19,526 bases of DNA from CAZAMP01 sp964486455 (GTDB taxonomy: Bacteria; Eisenbacteria; RBG-16-71-46; CAZAMP01): NCBI GenBank assembly GCA_964486455.1, contig CAZAMP010000064.1:1-19526 (forward strand), written 5' to 3'. The notes beneath the pieces were generated by a model. That model was not told the DNA's origin and did no database searches. It saw only the letters and a program-made list of their open reading frames with translations. This document shows positions 1-6,135 of the stretch, one piece after another; position 1 is the stretch's first letter, and the number at the start of each line of letters is the position of its first letter. The translations under genes were made by a program, and so were the position numbers.

Positions 1-1177
1 TCTTCTCCTTCATCTCGGTCTCGGTCGCCGCGCCCACGTTGATGACGGCGACGCCACCGGCGAGCTTGGCGAGCCGCTCCTGGAGCTTCTCGCGATCGTA
101 GTCGGAGCTTGTCTCTTCGATCTGATTGCGGATCTGCTCCGTGCGGGCCTTGATGTCGGCGGCCTTGCCGGAACCCTCGATGATCGTGGTGTTGTCCTTG
201 TCGATCGTGATGCGCTTGGCCTGCCCGAGATCAGTCATCTTGATGTTCTCGAGCTTGATGCCGAGGTCCTCGGAAATCACCTGGCCGCCCGTCAGGATCG
301 CGATGTCCTGCAGCATGGCCTTGCGGCGGTCGCCGAAGCCCGGGGCCTTCACGGCGCACACCTGCAGCGTGCCGCGGAGCTTGTTCACGACCAGAGTCGC
401 CAGCGCCTCACCCTCGACGTCCTCGGAGATGATGAGAAGCGGCTTGCCCGCCTGGGCCACCTGCTCGAGCACCGGCAGGAGGTCCTTCATGTTCGAGATC
501 TTCTTCTCATGCAGGAGCATCAGCGCGTTCTCGATCGAGACTTCCATCGACTCCTTGTCCGTCACGAAGTAGGGCGAGAGGTAGCCGTTGTCGAACTGCA
601 TGCCCTCGACGACGTCCAGCGTCATCTCGGTCGACTTCGCCTCTTCAACCGTGATCGTGCCGTCCTTGCCGACCTTGTCCATCGCCTCGGCGATCTTGTC
701 GCCGATGGTCTGGTCGCCGTTCGCGGAGATCGTGGCCACGTTCTTGATTTGCTCGGTGTCACGGACCGGCTTCGAGAGCTTGCGGAGATCCTCGGTGATC
801 GTTTCCACGGCCTGCTCGATGCCGCGCTTGAGCGCCATCGGGTTGGCACCGGCGGTGACGTTCTTGAGACCTTCACGGAAGATGGCCTCGGCGAGAATGG
901 TCGCGGTGGTCGTGCCGTCACCGGCGACGTCGGAGGTCTTCGACGCGACCTCACGCACCATCTGCGCGCCCATGTTCCGATACGGCTCTTCGAGCTCGAT
1001 CTCCTTGGCGACGGTCACACCGTCTTTGGTGATCGTGGGGGAGCCCCACTTCTTGTCCAGCACGACGTTGCGGCCACGCGGGCCGAGGGTGACCTTAACG
1101 GCCTTCGCCAGCATCTCGACGCCCTCGAGCACCGCCTGGCGTGCTTCATCTTTGAAAAGCAACTGCTTCGCACTCAT
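1..1177 (-). CDS. groEL: Chaperonin GroEL (60 kDa), C-terminal part cut off by window edge
   Basis: GroEL forms the ATP-driven double-ring folding chamber of the cytoplasm and works with GroES. The minus strand is open without a stop from ATG at 1177 to the window edge, giving about 392 codons of the usual ~545. Visible family signatures are TLGPRGRN near residues 30-37, the catalytic-domain DGVTVAKEIE stretch near 52-61, and the ATP-binding GDGTTTAT near 86-93. The apical domain region (VEGMQFDNGYLSPYF) and the KAPGFGDRRK motif follow. The start is preceded by an AAGGAGT-like ribosome site. It lies 64 bp downstream of groES in the usual groES-groEL order and is presumably co-transcribed from the promoter upstream of groES. 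I see no frameshift or missing motif in the visible part. A long open frame on the opposite strand is a shadow. Confidence 0.98.
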   Translation of the reverse strand, partial: MSAKQLLFKDEARQAVLEGVEMLAKAVKVTLGPRGRNVVLDKKWGSPTITKDGVTVAKEIELEEPYRNMGAQMVREVASKTSDVAGDGTTTATILAEAIFREGLKNVTAGANPMALKRGIEQAVETITEDLRKLSKPVRDTEQIKNVATISANGDQTIGDKIAEAMDKVGKDGTITVEEAKSTEMTLDVVEGMQFDNGYLSPYFVTDKESMEVSIENALMLLHEKKISNMKDLLPVLEQVAQAGKPLLIISEDVEGEALATLVVNKLRGTLQVCAVKAPGFGDRRKAMLQDIAILTGGQVISEDLGIKLENIKMTDLGQAKRITIDKDNTTIIEGSGKAADIKARTEQIRNQIEETSSDYDREKLQERLAKLAGGVAVINVGAATETEMKEK

Positions 1178-1241
1178 CAAAAGACTCCTTGTCTTCAAAC
1201 GGCTGTCAGTAGTTTCGAAGTAAGGTCCGGGTTGGCACGGC

Positions 1242-1532
1242 TCACTTCGCGATGACGCCGAGGACGTCATCTTCCCGCAGGATAACGAAGTCGTCGCCGT
1301 CGATCTTGACCTCGGTGCCCGCATACTTGCTCATCAGAATGCGATCGCCCTTGTTGACGTCGGGCTTCGTCCGGCTGCCGTCGTCGTTCAGACGGCCCGG
1401 GCCCACAGCGATCACTTGACCCTGCTGAGGCTTCTCCTTCGCCGTGTCGGGGATGATGATCCCACCCCGGCTCACCTCGGTCTCCTCGAGACGCTTGACG
1501 AGGATGCGATCCGCAAGGGGATTAACCTTCAT
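1242..1532 (-). CDS. groES: Co-chaperonin GroES (10 kDa)
   Basis: GroES is the heptameric lid of the GroEL chamber. The 96-residue product starts MKVNPLADRILVKR and shows the mobile-loop region (EETEVSRGGIIIPDTAKEK), the GPG turn (VIAVGPGRLNDDG) and the C-terminal DDVLGVIAK, all typical. The frame is open for nine more codons upstream (to 1559), but I chose the ATG at 1532. It fits the family N-terminus and has GGAGAGG about 6 bp upstream, while the longer version would add an atypical MPAQPERKT. It is the first gene of the groES-groEL unit. No CIRCE inverted repeat (TTAGCACTC-N9-GAGTGCTAA) was found upstream, so HrcA control is not supported by this sequence. Confidence 0.98.
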   Translation of the reverse strand: MKVNPLADRILVKRLEETEVSRGGIIIPDTAKEKPQQGQVIAVGPGRLNDDGSRTKPDVNKGDRILMSKYAGTEVKIDGDDFVILREDDVLGVIAK

Positions 1533-1714
1533 CGTTTTCCTCTCCGGTTGTGCCGGCAACGCGCCGGCGTCGGCCTAGAACCCATGAGTGTCGGGCCGCC
1601 TCCTTTTCCCGCCCTCCATTCGCGGGGGGGGCGACCAGAATGAACACGCCCGCACTACAACGCAGGGGTCGTGCCAATTGACACTCCGCAACACCGAGGC
1701 AAGTTTCCTCTTTT

Positions 1715-1741
1715 ATTCTAATGTGTTACAAGCTTTGTCAA
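1715..1741 (-). promoter_or_regulatory. Sigma-70-like promoter of groES-groEL
   Basis: On the minus strand TTGACA (1741-1736) is followed after 15 bp by TAGAAT (1720-1715), in a locally AT-rich patch of an otherwise GC-rich region. It would start transcription near 1708, leaving a leader of roughly 175 nt before groES. The short 15-bp spacing is suboptimal for housekeeping sigma; a heat-shock sigma reading is possible but no sigma-32 consensus is clear. Confidence 0.55.
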
Positions 1742-1782
1742 AATGACCTTGCCTTAGGGCCCGAAGAAGCGAAGGAGTTGAC

Positions 1783-1963
1783 TGCCCAAATGGCATAGCC
1801 CACGTCGCCTGGCCATTCGAGCTGGCCATTTTGGCATATTCCGTTCAAAAGTGCAACTCACGCGTGTCCGCTATCCTCGTGCGAGTTCCGGTTCGACGCG
1901 TAAAGCACGAAATATCAATAAGGTACTAACCGTTTCACTCTGTAACGCTTTGCCCAAATGGCA
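1783..1963. repeat. Three copies of a TGCC(C/A)AAATGGCA palindromic element
   Basis: The 13-mer TGCCCAAATGGCA occurs identically at 1783-1795 and 1951-1963. A third copy with one mismatch lies in inverted orientation at 1825-1836 (GCCATTTTGGCA). Each unit is itself a dyad (TGCC...GGCA). The first lies about 40 bp upstream of the groES -35. Spacing and symmetry suggest binding sites for a dimeric regulator, but no regulator is identified. Confidence 0.45.
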
Positions 1964-2015
1964 GGTGAGCTGCTTCTGGGGCCGGAGTGTCACATTGGCA
2001 GAAGCGGGTGAGAAC

Positions 2016-2040
2016 GCCCGGGCGCGGAGTCCGCCCGGGC
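2016..2040 (-). terminator. GC-rich stem-loop after the outer-membrane protein gene
   Basis: GCCCGGGCG at 2016-2024 pairs perfectly with CGCCCGGGC at 2032-2040 around a 7-nt loop. It lies 35 bp past the stop of the minus-strand gene at 2075. There is only a weak T tail on that strand (GTTCTCA), so its strength as an intrinsic terminator is uncertain. Confidence 0.5.
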
Positions 2041-2074
2041 CACAGTGCGGTCGATGCGTCACCTATCGGAGGCA

Positions 2075-2704
2075 CTAGTCGAGGTAGATGTGAAATCCGA
2101 GGCTTGCGTTGTTGACGATGCTTACCTGGCTTGCTGATGTCGCGATTGTCGTGACCGAATCCCCTCCGCCGGCCGGAGTCTGGCTCATCATCTCGATCCC
2201 GACCCCGCCGGAAAAGGAGACGTTCGGGAGACCGAGGCGGCCCAGGAAGAGCTCCGCGCCGATCATCGCGCCAAGCGCGAAGCTGCTGGCCGATTCCTTC
2301 GACTGGGGCTCGGTGGCGTATTCCTCTCCGGGGGGGATCGGCGGCGCGACTTCCCCCTCGCTCTTGAAGCGAATCCCCGGGCGGAAGAACAGAATCATGT
2401 TCTCCTCCGACGCCATGGGGAGGACCAGGCCTGCCTCGACCGCAACATCCACGAGGGTGGTCGTGGCCCCGGGGTCTGTCAGGTGATTCCCGTCGGTGTC
2501 GATCGGGACCTGGTTCTGCATGTCGAATCCGAAGCCCAGATCGAGTCCGAAGCTTGGGCTTGCCCAGTACCGGATCCCGACGGGCGCCTCGCTGCTGAAG
2601 TACCCGAACCCGATCGTTCCAACATGATCGCTCACCGCATCCTGAGCGGACGCGGGCATCGCCGGAAGCGCGAGCGCGACGATAACAAGAATGACACGCT
2701 TCAT
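2075..2704 (-). CDS. Small outer-membrane beta-barrel-like exported protein
   Basis: This 209-residue protein of unknown function has a clear signal peptide (MKRVILVIVALALPAMPASA, probable cut after residue 20). It then shows alternating glycine/aromatic/hydrophobic strands (IGFGYF, GIRYWA, FGLDLGFGF, FFRPGIRF, ELFLGRLGL, ASLGFHIYL) typical of small outer-membrane barrels. The frame extends 11 codons upstream, but I chose the ATG at 2704 because it begins the signal peptide and has AAGGAG about 11 bp upstream. It lies 87 bp downstream of the sigma-54 activator gene on the same strand with its own good promoter in the gap, so it is probably separately expressed. The C-terminus ends in Asp rather than the usual aromatic residue. 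The barrel assignment is inferred from pattern, not from a recognised family. Confidence 0.75.
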   Translation of the reverse strand: MKRVILVIVALALPAMPASAQDAVSDHVGTIGFGYFSSEAPVGIRYWASPSFGLDLGFGFDMQNQVPIDTDGNHLTDPGATTTLVDVAVEAGLVLPMASEENMILFFRPGIRFKSEGEVAPPIPPGEEYATEPQSKESASSFALGAMIGAELFLGRLGLPNVSFSGGVGIEMMSQTPAGGGDSVTTIATSASQVSIVNNASLGFHIYLD

Positions 2705-2752
2705 GACCGCACCATCTCCTTTTTGTGAGGATCGCATCAGGGATTGGCGGGC

Positions 2753-2781
2753 ATTCTATGGAGAGGGACGAGGAGGGTCAA
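2753..2781 (-). promoter_or_regulatory. Sigma-70-like promoter of the outer-membrane protein gene
   Basis: On the minus strand TTGACC (2781-2776), a 17-bp spacer and TAGAAT (2758-2753) precede the ATG at 2704 by about 50 bp. The -35 begins 11 bp after the stop of the activator gene, next to a short ACCCG-CT-CGGGT dyad. Confidence 0.65.
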
Positions 2782-2791
2782 CCCGAGCGGG

Positions 2792-4162
2792 TCAAATGCC
2801 GTATTCCTTGAGCTTTCGGTACAGGGTTCTGAGTCCGATCTTGAGGATGGTCGCCGTTTTCTGTTTGTCATGCCCCGTCTGTTTCATCGTCTCTTGAATG
2901 GCGTGTTTCTCGATCTCTTTCATCGACATCCCGACGCGGAGCCGGAGGCCGCTCGTTCCCCCGTCCGAATCGCGGACGTTGGGGGGGAGCTGCGTCACAT
3001 CGATGGTGTCGCGTCCGGACGAGAGCACGACGAGCCCCTCGAGCATGTTTCTGAGCTCGCGCACGTTTCCGGGCCACGAGTAGCTCAGCAATCGGTCCAT
3101 CGCTCCGCGCGTGAATCCCTCGACCGTCTTGTTGTGCTCTTTGTTGAATCGGGTGATGTAGTGGTCGACGAAGATCGGGATGTCGTCACGCCGTTCCCGC
3201 AGCGGCGGCAGCGTCAGGGTCACGACGTTCAGCCGATAGTAGAGATCATCACGAAAGTCACCCCGGTCAACCATATCGGCCAGATCCCGGTGCGTGGCGC
3301 AGATCAGTCGGACGTCGGTCTTGATGGGGTCCGTGCCCCCGACGCGCTCGAATTCCCGGTCCTGAAGCACACGAAGAAGCTTCGCTTGTACCAGGATCGG
3401 AATGTCGCCCACCTCGTCGAGGAACAATGTTCCGCCGTCGGAGATTTCGAAGCGGCCCGCGCGTCGCCGGATCGCACCCGTGAACGCCCCCTTCTCGTGA
3501 CCGAATAGCTCGCTCTCGATGATGCTCGACGAGAGCGCGGTGCAGTCCAGCTTCACGAATCGCTCGTCCCGTCGGGGGGAGTTGTGGTGGATGGCCTGCG
3601 CCACGAGCTCCTTTCCCGTGCCGGTTTCACCGAGGATGAGCACCGTCGCGTGGGTCGCAGCGAGCTGCTTGACCTTGTTGTAGATCGTGACCATCTGAGG
3701 TGAGTTTCCGATGATGTTGTGGAAGCCGAAGCGCTTGTCGACGCGCCGGTGCAGCTCGGAGTACTTGAGCACGAGCTCCTGGTGAGAGAGGCCGCGCTCG
3801 ATCACGGCCGCGATCTTCTCCAGGTTCCACGGCGCCATCTGGAAATCGTAGGCACCGAGGCGCATCGCCTCGGTGGCAAGCTCTATGTCATCCGGATCGC
3901 ACGATGTGAGCAAGATGACGCAGATCTCGGGATTTCGCTGTCGCGCGAGCGCGAGCAGCCGGAGCCCGACGATACGCTGAGGGCGAAGCTCGACGATCAT
4001 GGCATCGAAGTGTCTGCTGTCGATCAGGTTGTAGCCCGCCTCGCCGTCTTTGGCCCACGTCATCTCGTGGCCGGCCCCCTCGAGAAAACCGATCATGTCT
4101 CTGATCTCCGGCATATCCCGGGCGACGATCAGAACTCTGGGCTGCATGTCCGGACGACTCAT
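2792..4162 (-). CDS. NtrC-family sigma-54 activator with degenerate (phosphomimetic) receiver domain
   Basis: The 456-residue product has three parts. Residues ~8-125 form a CheY-like receiver, ~150-385 a sigma-54-interacting AAA+ domain, and the last ~40 a Fis-type helix-turn-helix (KTATILKIGLRTLYRKL). The ATPase is complete: Walker A GETGTGKE 178-185, GAFTGA loop 225-230, Walker B GGTLFLDE 243-250, and arginine-finger region RLNVVTLTLPPLRER. The receiver pocket is not complete. The beta-1 acidic cluster reads A14-R15-D16, the phospho-acceptor position is Glu58 (IVELRP), and the beta-5 lysine is Ala110 (MAPWN); only Thr86 is kept. Phosphorylation by a kinase is therefore unlikely, and no histidine kinase is adjacent. 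I chose ATG 4162 (GGAGG 10 bp upstream). The longer frame to 4222 would place its start inside the -35 box. It is divergent from a sigma-54 promoter, its likely target. Confidence 0.95.
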   Translation of the reverse strand: MSRPDMQPRVLIVARDMPEIRDMIGFLEGAGHEMTWAKDGEAGYNLIDSRHFDAMIVELRPQRIVGLRLLALARQRNPEICVILLTSCDPDDIELATEAMRLGAYDFQMAPWNLEKIAAVIERGLSHQELVLKYSELHRRVDKRFGFHNIIGNSPQMVTIYNKVKQLAATHATVLILGETGTGKELVAQAIHHNSPRRDERFVKLDCTALSSSIIESELFGHEKGAFTGAIRRRAGRFEISDGGTLFLDEVGDIPILVQAKLLRVLQDREFERVGGTDPIKTDVRLICATHRDLADMVDRGDFRDDLYYRLNVVTLTLPPLRERRDDIPIFVDHYITRFNKEHNKTVEGFTRGAMDRLLSYSWPGNVRELRNMLEGLVVLSSGRDTIDVTQLPPNVRDSDGGTSGLRLRVGMSMKEIEKHAIQETMKQTGHDKQKTATILKIGLRTLYRKLKEYGI

Positions 4163-4193
4163 GGCTGGATGGCCTCCTTCCATTCGGCGGGTG

Positions 4194-4222
4194 AGTCTAC
4201 CGAAAGGATGGCCCGGCGTCAT
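4194..4222 (-). promoter_or_regulatory. Sigma-70-like promoter of the sigma-54 activator gene
   Basis: On the minus strand ATGACG (4222-4217), a 17-bp spacer and TAGACT (4199-4194) would start transcription about 25 nt before the ATG at 4162. This supports the shorter start. Confidence 0.5.
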
Positions 4223-4453
4223 GGCGGATTGACGATCTGGCCGTCGCGGCCGGTGAGTCGCGTGGCGCCAGGAACCGCCGTTGGGGCGGGAACGAAGTAC
4301 CCACCCGGATGTCGTGCGAGGTCAGACGATTAGGGCGCTATCGCGATTGATCGTTCCCGGAGGTCCCATTCACCGACGGACCGGGAGGTTGCGGGAGGGG
4401 ACGCATGTCGTTGAGCGGCAATGGTTCACCTTCAACCGCCCGCGCCGTCATTT

Positions 4454-4469
4454 TGGCACGCTTAGTGCA
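4454..4469 (+). promoter_or_regulatory. Sigma-54 (-24/-12) promoter
   Basis: TGGCACG-CTTAG-TGCA: the GG at 4455-4456 and GC at 4467-4468 are separated by exactly 10 bp. The sequence fits the consensus TGGCACG-N4-TTGC(A/T) at all but one position. It sits 62 bp upstream of the small secreted peptide gene and divergent from a sigma-54 activator gene. Confidence 0.85.
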
Positions 4470-4531
4470 AGCCGAATAGTGGGCAGGAGACCGAATTCTG
4501 GGGCCAAGACCCATTTAGATGGAGGTACAGC

Positions 4532-4705
4532 ATGCGACGGCTGCTAACGATTATCGCGGCCTCCCTGCTTCTCGGCGCGTTGCTTGGTTCCGAGGGCGGG
4601 CAGCCGACCGGGGACGCCAGCGTGCAGAGCGATTCGTCCGTCCAGGAGACGCGGGGCGCGTCTGCAGAGGCAATTAAGCGTCTCTTCTCTGACGACGCGA
4701 TCTAG
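4532..4705 (+). CDS. 57-residue secreted peptide downstream of a sigma-54 promoter
   Basis: ATG at 4532 has a perfect ribosome site (GGAGG at 4521-4525, 6 bp spacing), and the frame closes at TAG 4703-4705. The product starts MRRLLTIIAASLLLGALLGS, a textbook signal peptide with basic n-region and Leu-rich h-region. A short acidic, Ser/Gly-rich mature part of about 37 residues follows, ending AIKRLFSDDAI. There is no cysteine, so it is not a lipoprotein, and no second membrane segment. I do not recognise a family. The near-consensus sigma-54 promoter 62 bp upstream and the strong ribosome site argue that it is a real gene. A tandem 13-bp repeat and a hairpin follow it. Function is unknown; an exported signal, a small toxin or effector, or a regulator of the neighbouring LPP20-like lipoprotein are possibilities. 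Confidence 0.8.
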   Translation: MRRLLTIIAASLLLGALLGSEGGQPTGDASVQSDSSVQETRGASAEAIKRLFSDDAI

Positions 4706-4715
4706 ATCACTCCGA

Positions 4716-4741
4716 CATATCAATCCGGCATATCAATCCGA
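4716..4741 (+). repeat. Tandem 13-bp direct repeat
   Basis: CATATCAATCCGG at 4716-4728 is followed immediately by CATATCAATCCGA at 4729-4741, 12 of 13 identical. It starts 10 bp after the stop of the small peptide gene. Confidence 0.8.
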
Positions 4742-4772
4742 GATAGCGAGCCCGCAGTTCGCGCAAGGAGAC

Positions 4773-4807
4773 GGACCCGACCTGACCACCCCCCGAGGGT
4801 TGGGTCC
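4773..4807 (+). terminator. Stem-loop between the small peptide and the lipoprotein gene
   Basis: GGACCCGACC (4773-4782) pairs with GGTTGGGTCC (4798-4807) through 10 bp including one G-U, with a 15-nt loop. It is followed by a pyrimidine-rich TCTCCTT stretch. It probably ends or attenuates the sigma-54 transcript before the gene at 4894. Confidence 0.5.
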
Positions 4808-4893
4808 TCTCCTTGAGATGTGTCAGTCCTTCCGCTAGCCTGTCCGCCGAGTTTTGATTCGGAAACCTACCTGGAAGCGAACGGTGCACAGGC

Positions 4894-6105
4894 ATGTCTG
4901 AACGATCAGTGTTTCATCGACTCGGCAGGCGGGTGATCGTGTTTGCGGTCACAATGACGGGGATCACACTGTGGATGGGGTGCGGGGGTAGCGCTCCCCC
5001 GCCGGTCACCGAGGTTCATGAAGTCCGTCAGGTTCGACAATCCGATGGGGGACCGCCCTCTTGGCTCTCCGATCCCACCCGTCACCCGGACTACCCGCCG
5101 GACCGCTATCTCTGCGCCGTCGGTTCTTCGAAGAAATCCGAGCGCGCCGCCGAGCGCGCCGCGTATCGGCAGCTCGCGGATCGGCTCGATGCGGAGGCCG
5201 AGGCGATGCTCCGGCGCCTCGTGGATGCTGATCGCGCCTGGCAGCGCGACGATTCGTTTCAACTCGCCCTCGATCGCGCCATGTCTCGGGGGAGGCAGCT
5301 CTCTGTTACGTGGATGGAGTTGAGTCGTTCAGGCCCATATCAGCGGCGCGGAAGCTGGCATGCGATTGCGTGCCTCAATCGTGAAGAGATGCGCGATCGC
5401 CTGACGCGGCGTGCGGCCGCCGTCGCGCAGCAAGCCCACGACGCCGAGACCGGTGCCCTTGTCGCCGCCGAAGAGGATGACTGGTTCGAATTCGCGCGAC
5501 AGGTGAGAACGATACGCACGAGCGAGGCGGAGCATCTCGCCGTCGTAGCCCGGCAGCACGCGCTTCAAGGGTCCGAGCACCCGATCGCTCCACGACCGAG
5601 AAGCGGGTCGACTCCCATGAAGGCCGCACTGGACAGTCTCCGCAAGTGGACGGGCTGGACGCTCCGGACCGATTTCAGCTGGGAAGGCAAACCTCCTCCT
5701 CCGTCCTTCCAGCCTCGGCTCAAGGACAGGCTCATGCGCGGGCTTCTCGAAGAGGGGTTCCGGATCGGCTTCGGTACCGGATGTCCGAAGCACGTGCGTC
5801 CCGACGAGGACGAGGAACCGATCGAGACAGGAAGTCACTACGTGCTTCGCATCCGCGTCAACGGAACGAGCTCGAGAACGGCGATCGCGTCATGGGACAT
5901 CGAATACGATCTGGCAATGGATGTGCGTCAATGTGACGGTGGGGTGGAGATCCCGTCACGGTTCTTCGGGCGGATATCGGCGACCCACGACAGGGACCCC
6001 GGAACGGCGTACCTCATGTCGCTGAACAACGGCGAGCTGGATTCGCTCGTGACGCACGCGTTCCGCGAGATCGACCTGATTCTTCCTGGGGAGATCACCG
6101 AGTAG
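4894..6105 (+). CDS. Putative LPP20-like lipoprotein
   Basis: The 403-residue product starts with a basic stretch and a hydrophobic segment (VIVFAVTMTGITLWMGC) ending at Cys30. This is a plausible though not canonical lipobox, with Trp at -3. After a linker, residues ~55-100 read PSWLSD...YLCAVGSSKKSERAAERAAYRQL. That resembles the LPP20 domain (PxWL ... GxGSS ... A...A), found in envelope lipoproteins that often assist assembly of other surface structures. The C-terminal half (~250-400) is a beta-rich domain of unknown type with the signature LKDRLMRGLLEEGFRIGFG. The ribosome site is weak. The gene is 188 bp past the sigma-54-driven peptide, separated by a hairpin, and converges with the DNA-binding gene at 6136. 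I see no distinct promoter, so read-through from the sigma-54 promoter is possible. Confidence 0.75.
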   Translation: MSERSVFHRLGRRVIVFAVTMTGITLWMGCGGSAPPPVTEVHEVRQVRQSDGGPPSWLSDPTRHPDYPPDRYLCAVGSSKKSERAAERAAYRQLADRLDAEAEAMLRRLVDADRAWQRDDSFQLALDRAMSRGRQLSVTWMELSRSGPYQRRGSWHAIACLNREEMRDRLTRRAAAVAQQAHDAETGALVAAEEDDWFEFARQVRTIRTSEAEHLAVVARQHALQGSEHPIAPRPRSGSTPMKAALDSLRKWTGWTLRTDFSWEGKPPPPSFQPRLKDRLMRGLLEEGFRIGFGTGCPKHVRPDEDEEPIETGSHYVLRIRVNGTSSRTAIASWDIEYDLAMDVRQCDGGVEIPSRFFGRISATHDRDPGTAYLMSLNNGELDSLVTHAFREIDLILPGEITE

Positions 6106-6135
6106 TCACCGTCGGCGCTGCGGACCGGCGACGTT

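Larger units (their letters stand above)
1533..2074. other. Intergenic region upstream of groES: promoter, palindromic repeats, stem-loop
   Basis: These 540 bp have no convincing gene; the 75-codon frame on the plus strand at 1851-2078 lacks a ribosome site and family resemblance. They hold the groES promoter (1715-1741), a near-palindrome GTGCCAATTGACAC at 1671-1684 in the leader, three copies of a TGCC-N4/5-GGC(A) element at 1783, 1825 and 1951, and a GC-rich stem-loop at 2016-2040 that probably ends transcription of the outer-membrane protein gene to its right. Confidence 0.7.
4163..4531. promoter_or_regulatory. Divergent control region between the sigma-54 activator and the small secreted peptide
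   Basis: This 369-bp gap carries the activator's own promoter at its left end and a sigma-54 promoter at its right end. Between them are candidate activator sites: an interrupted dyad GGTCC (4362-4366) / GGACC (4378-4382) flanked by CCCGG and GGG, and ATGTCGT repeated at 4309-4315 and 4405-4411. The dyad ends about 70 bp upstream of the -24 element, a plausible enhancer distance. Which of these binds the activator cannot be decided from sequence. Confidence 0.45.

Noticed and set aside
509..1255. 248-codon open frame on the plus strand
   Set aside because: It lies antisense to groEL, whose protein is fully recognisable; this is a frame shadow typical of GC-rich DNA.
1533..1780. CIRCE operator upstream of groES
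   Set aside because: No TTAGCACTC/GAGTGCTAA arms were found; the GTGCCAATTGACAC near-palindrome is too short and different in sequence.
1957..1973. Possible sigma-54 promoter TGGCAGGTGAGCTGCTT on the plus strand
   Set aside because: GG-N10-GC spacing fits, but it lacks the C of TGGCAC and one T of TTGC, overlaps the dyad repeat, and no gene follows on that strand. Such partial matches are common in GC-rich DNA.
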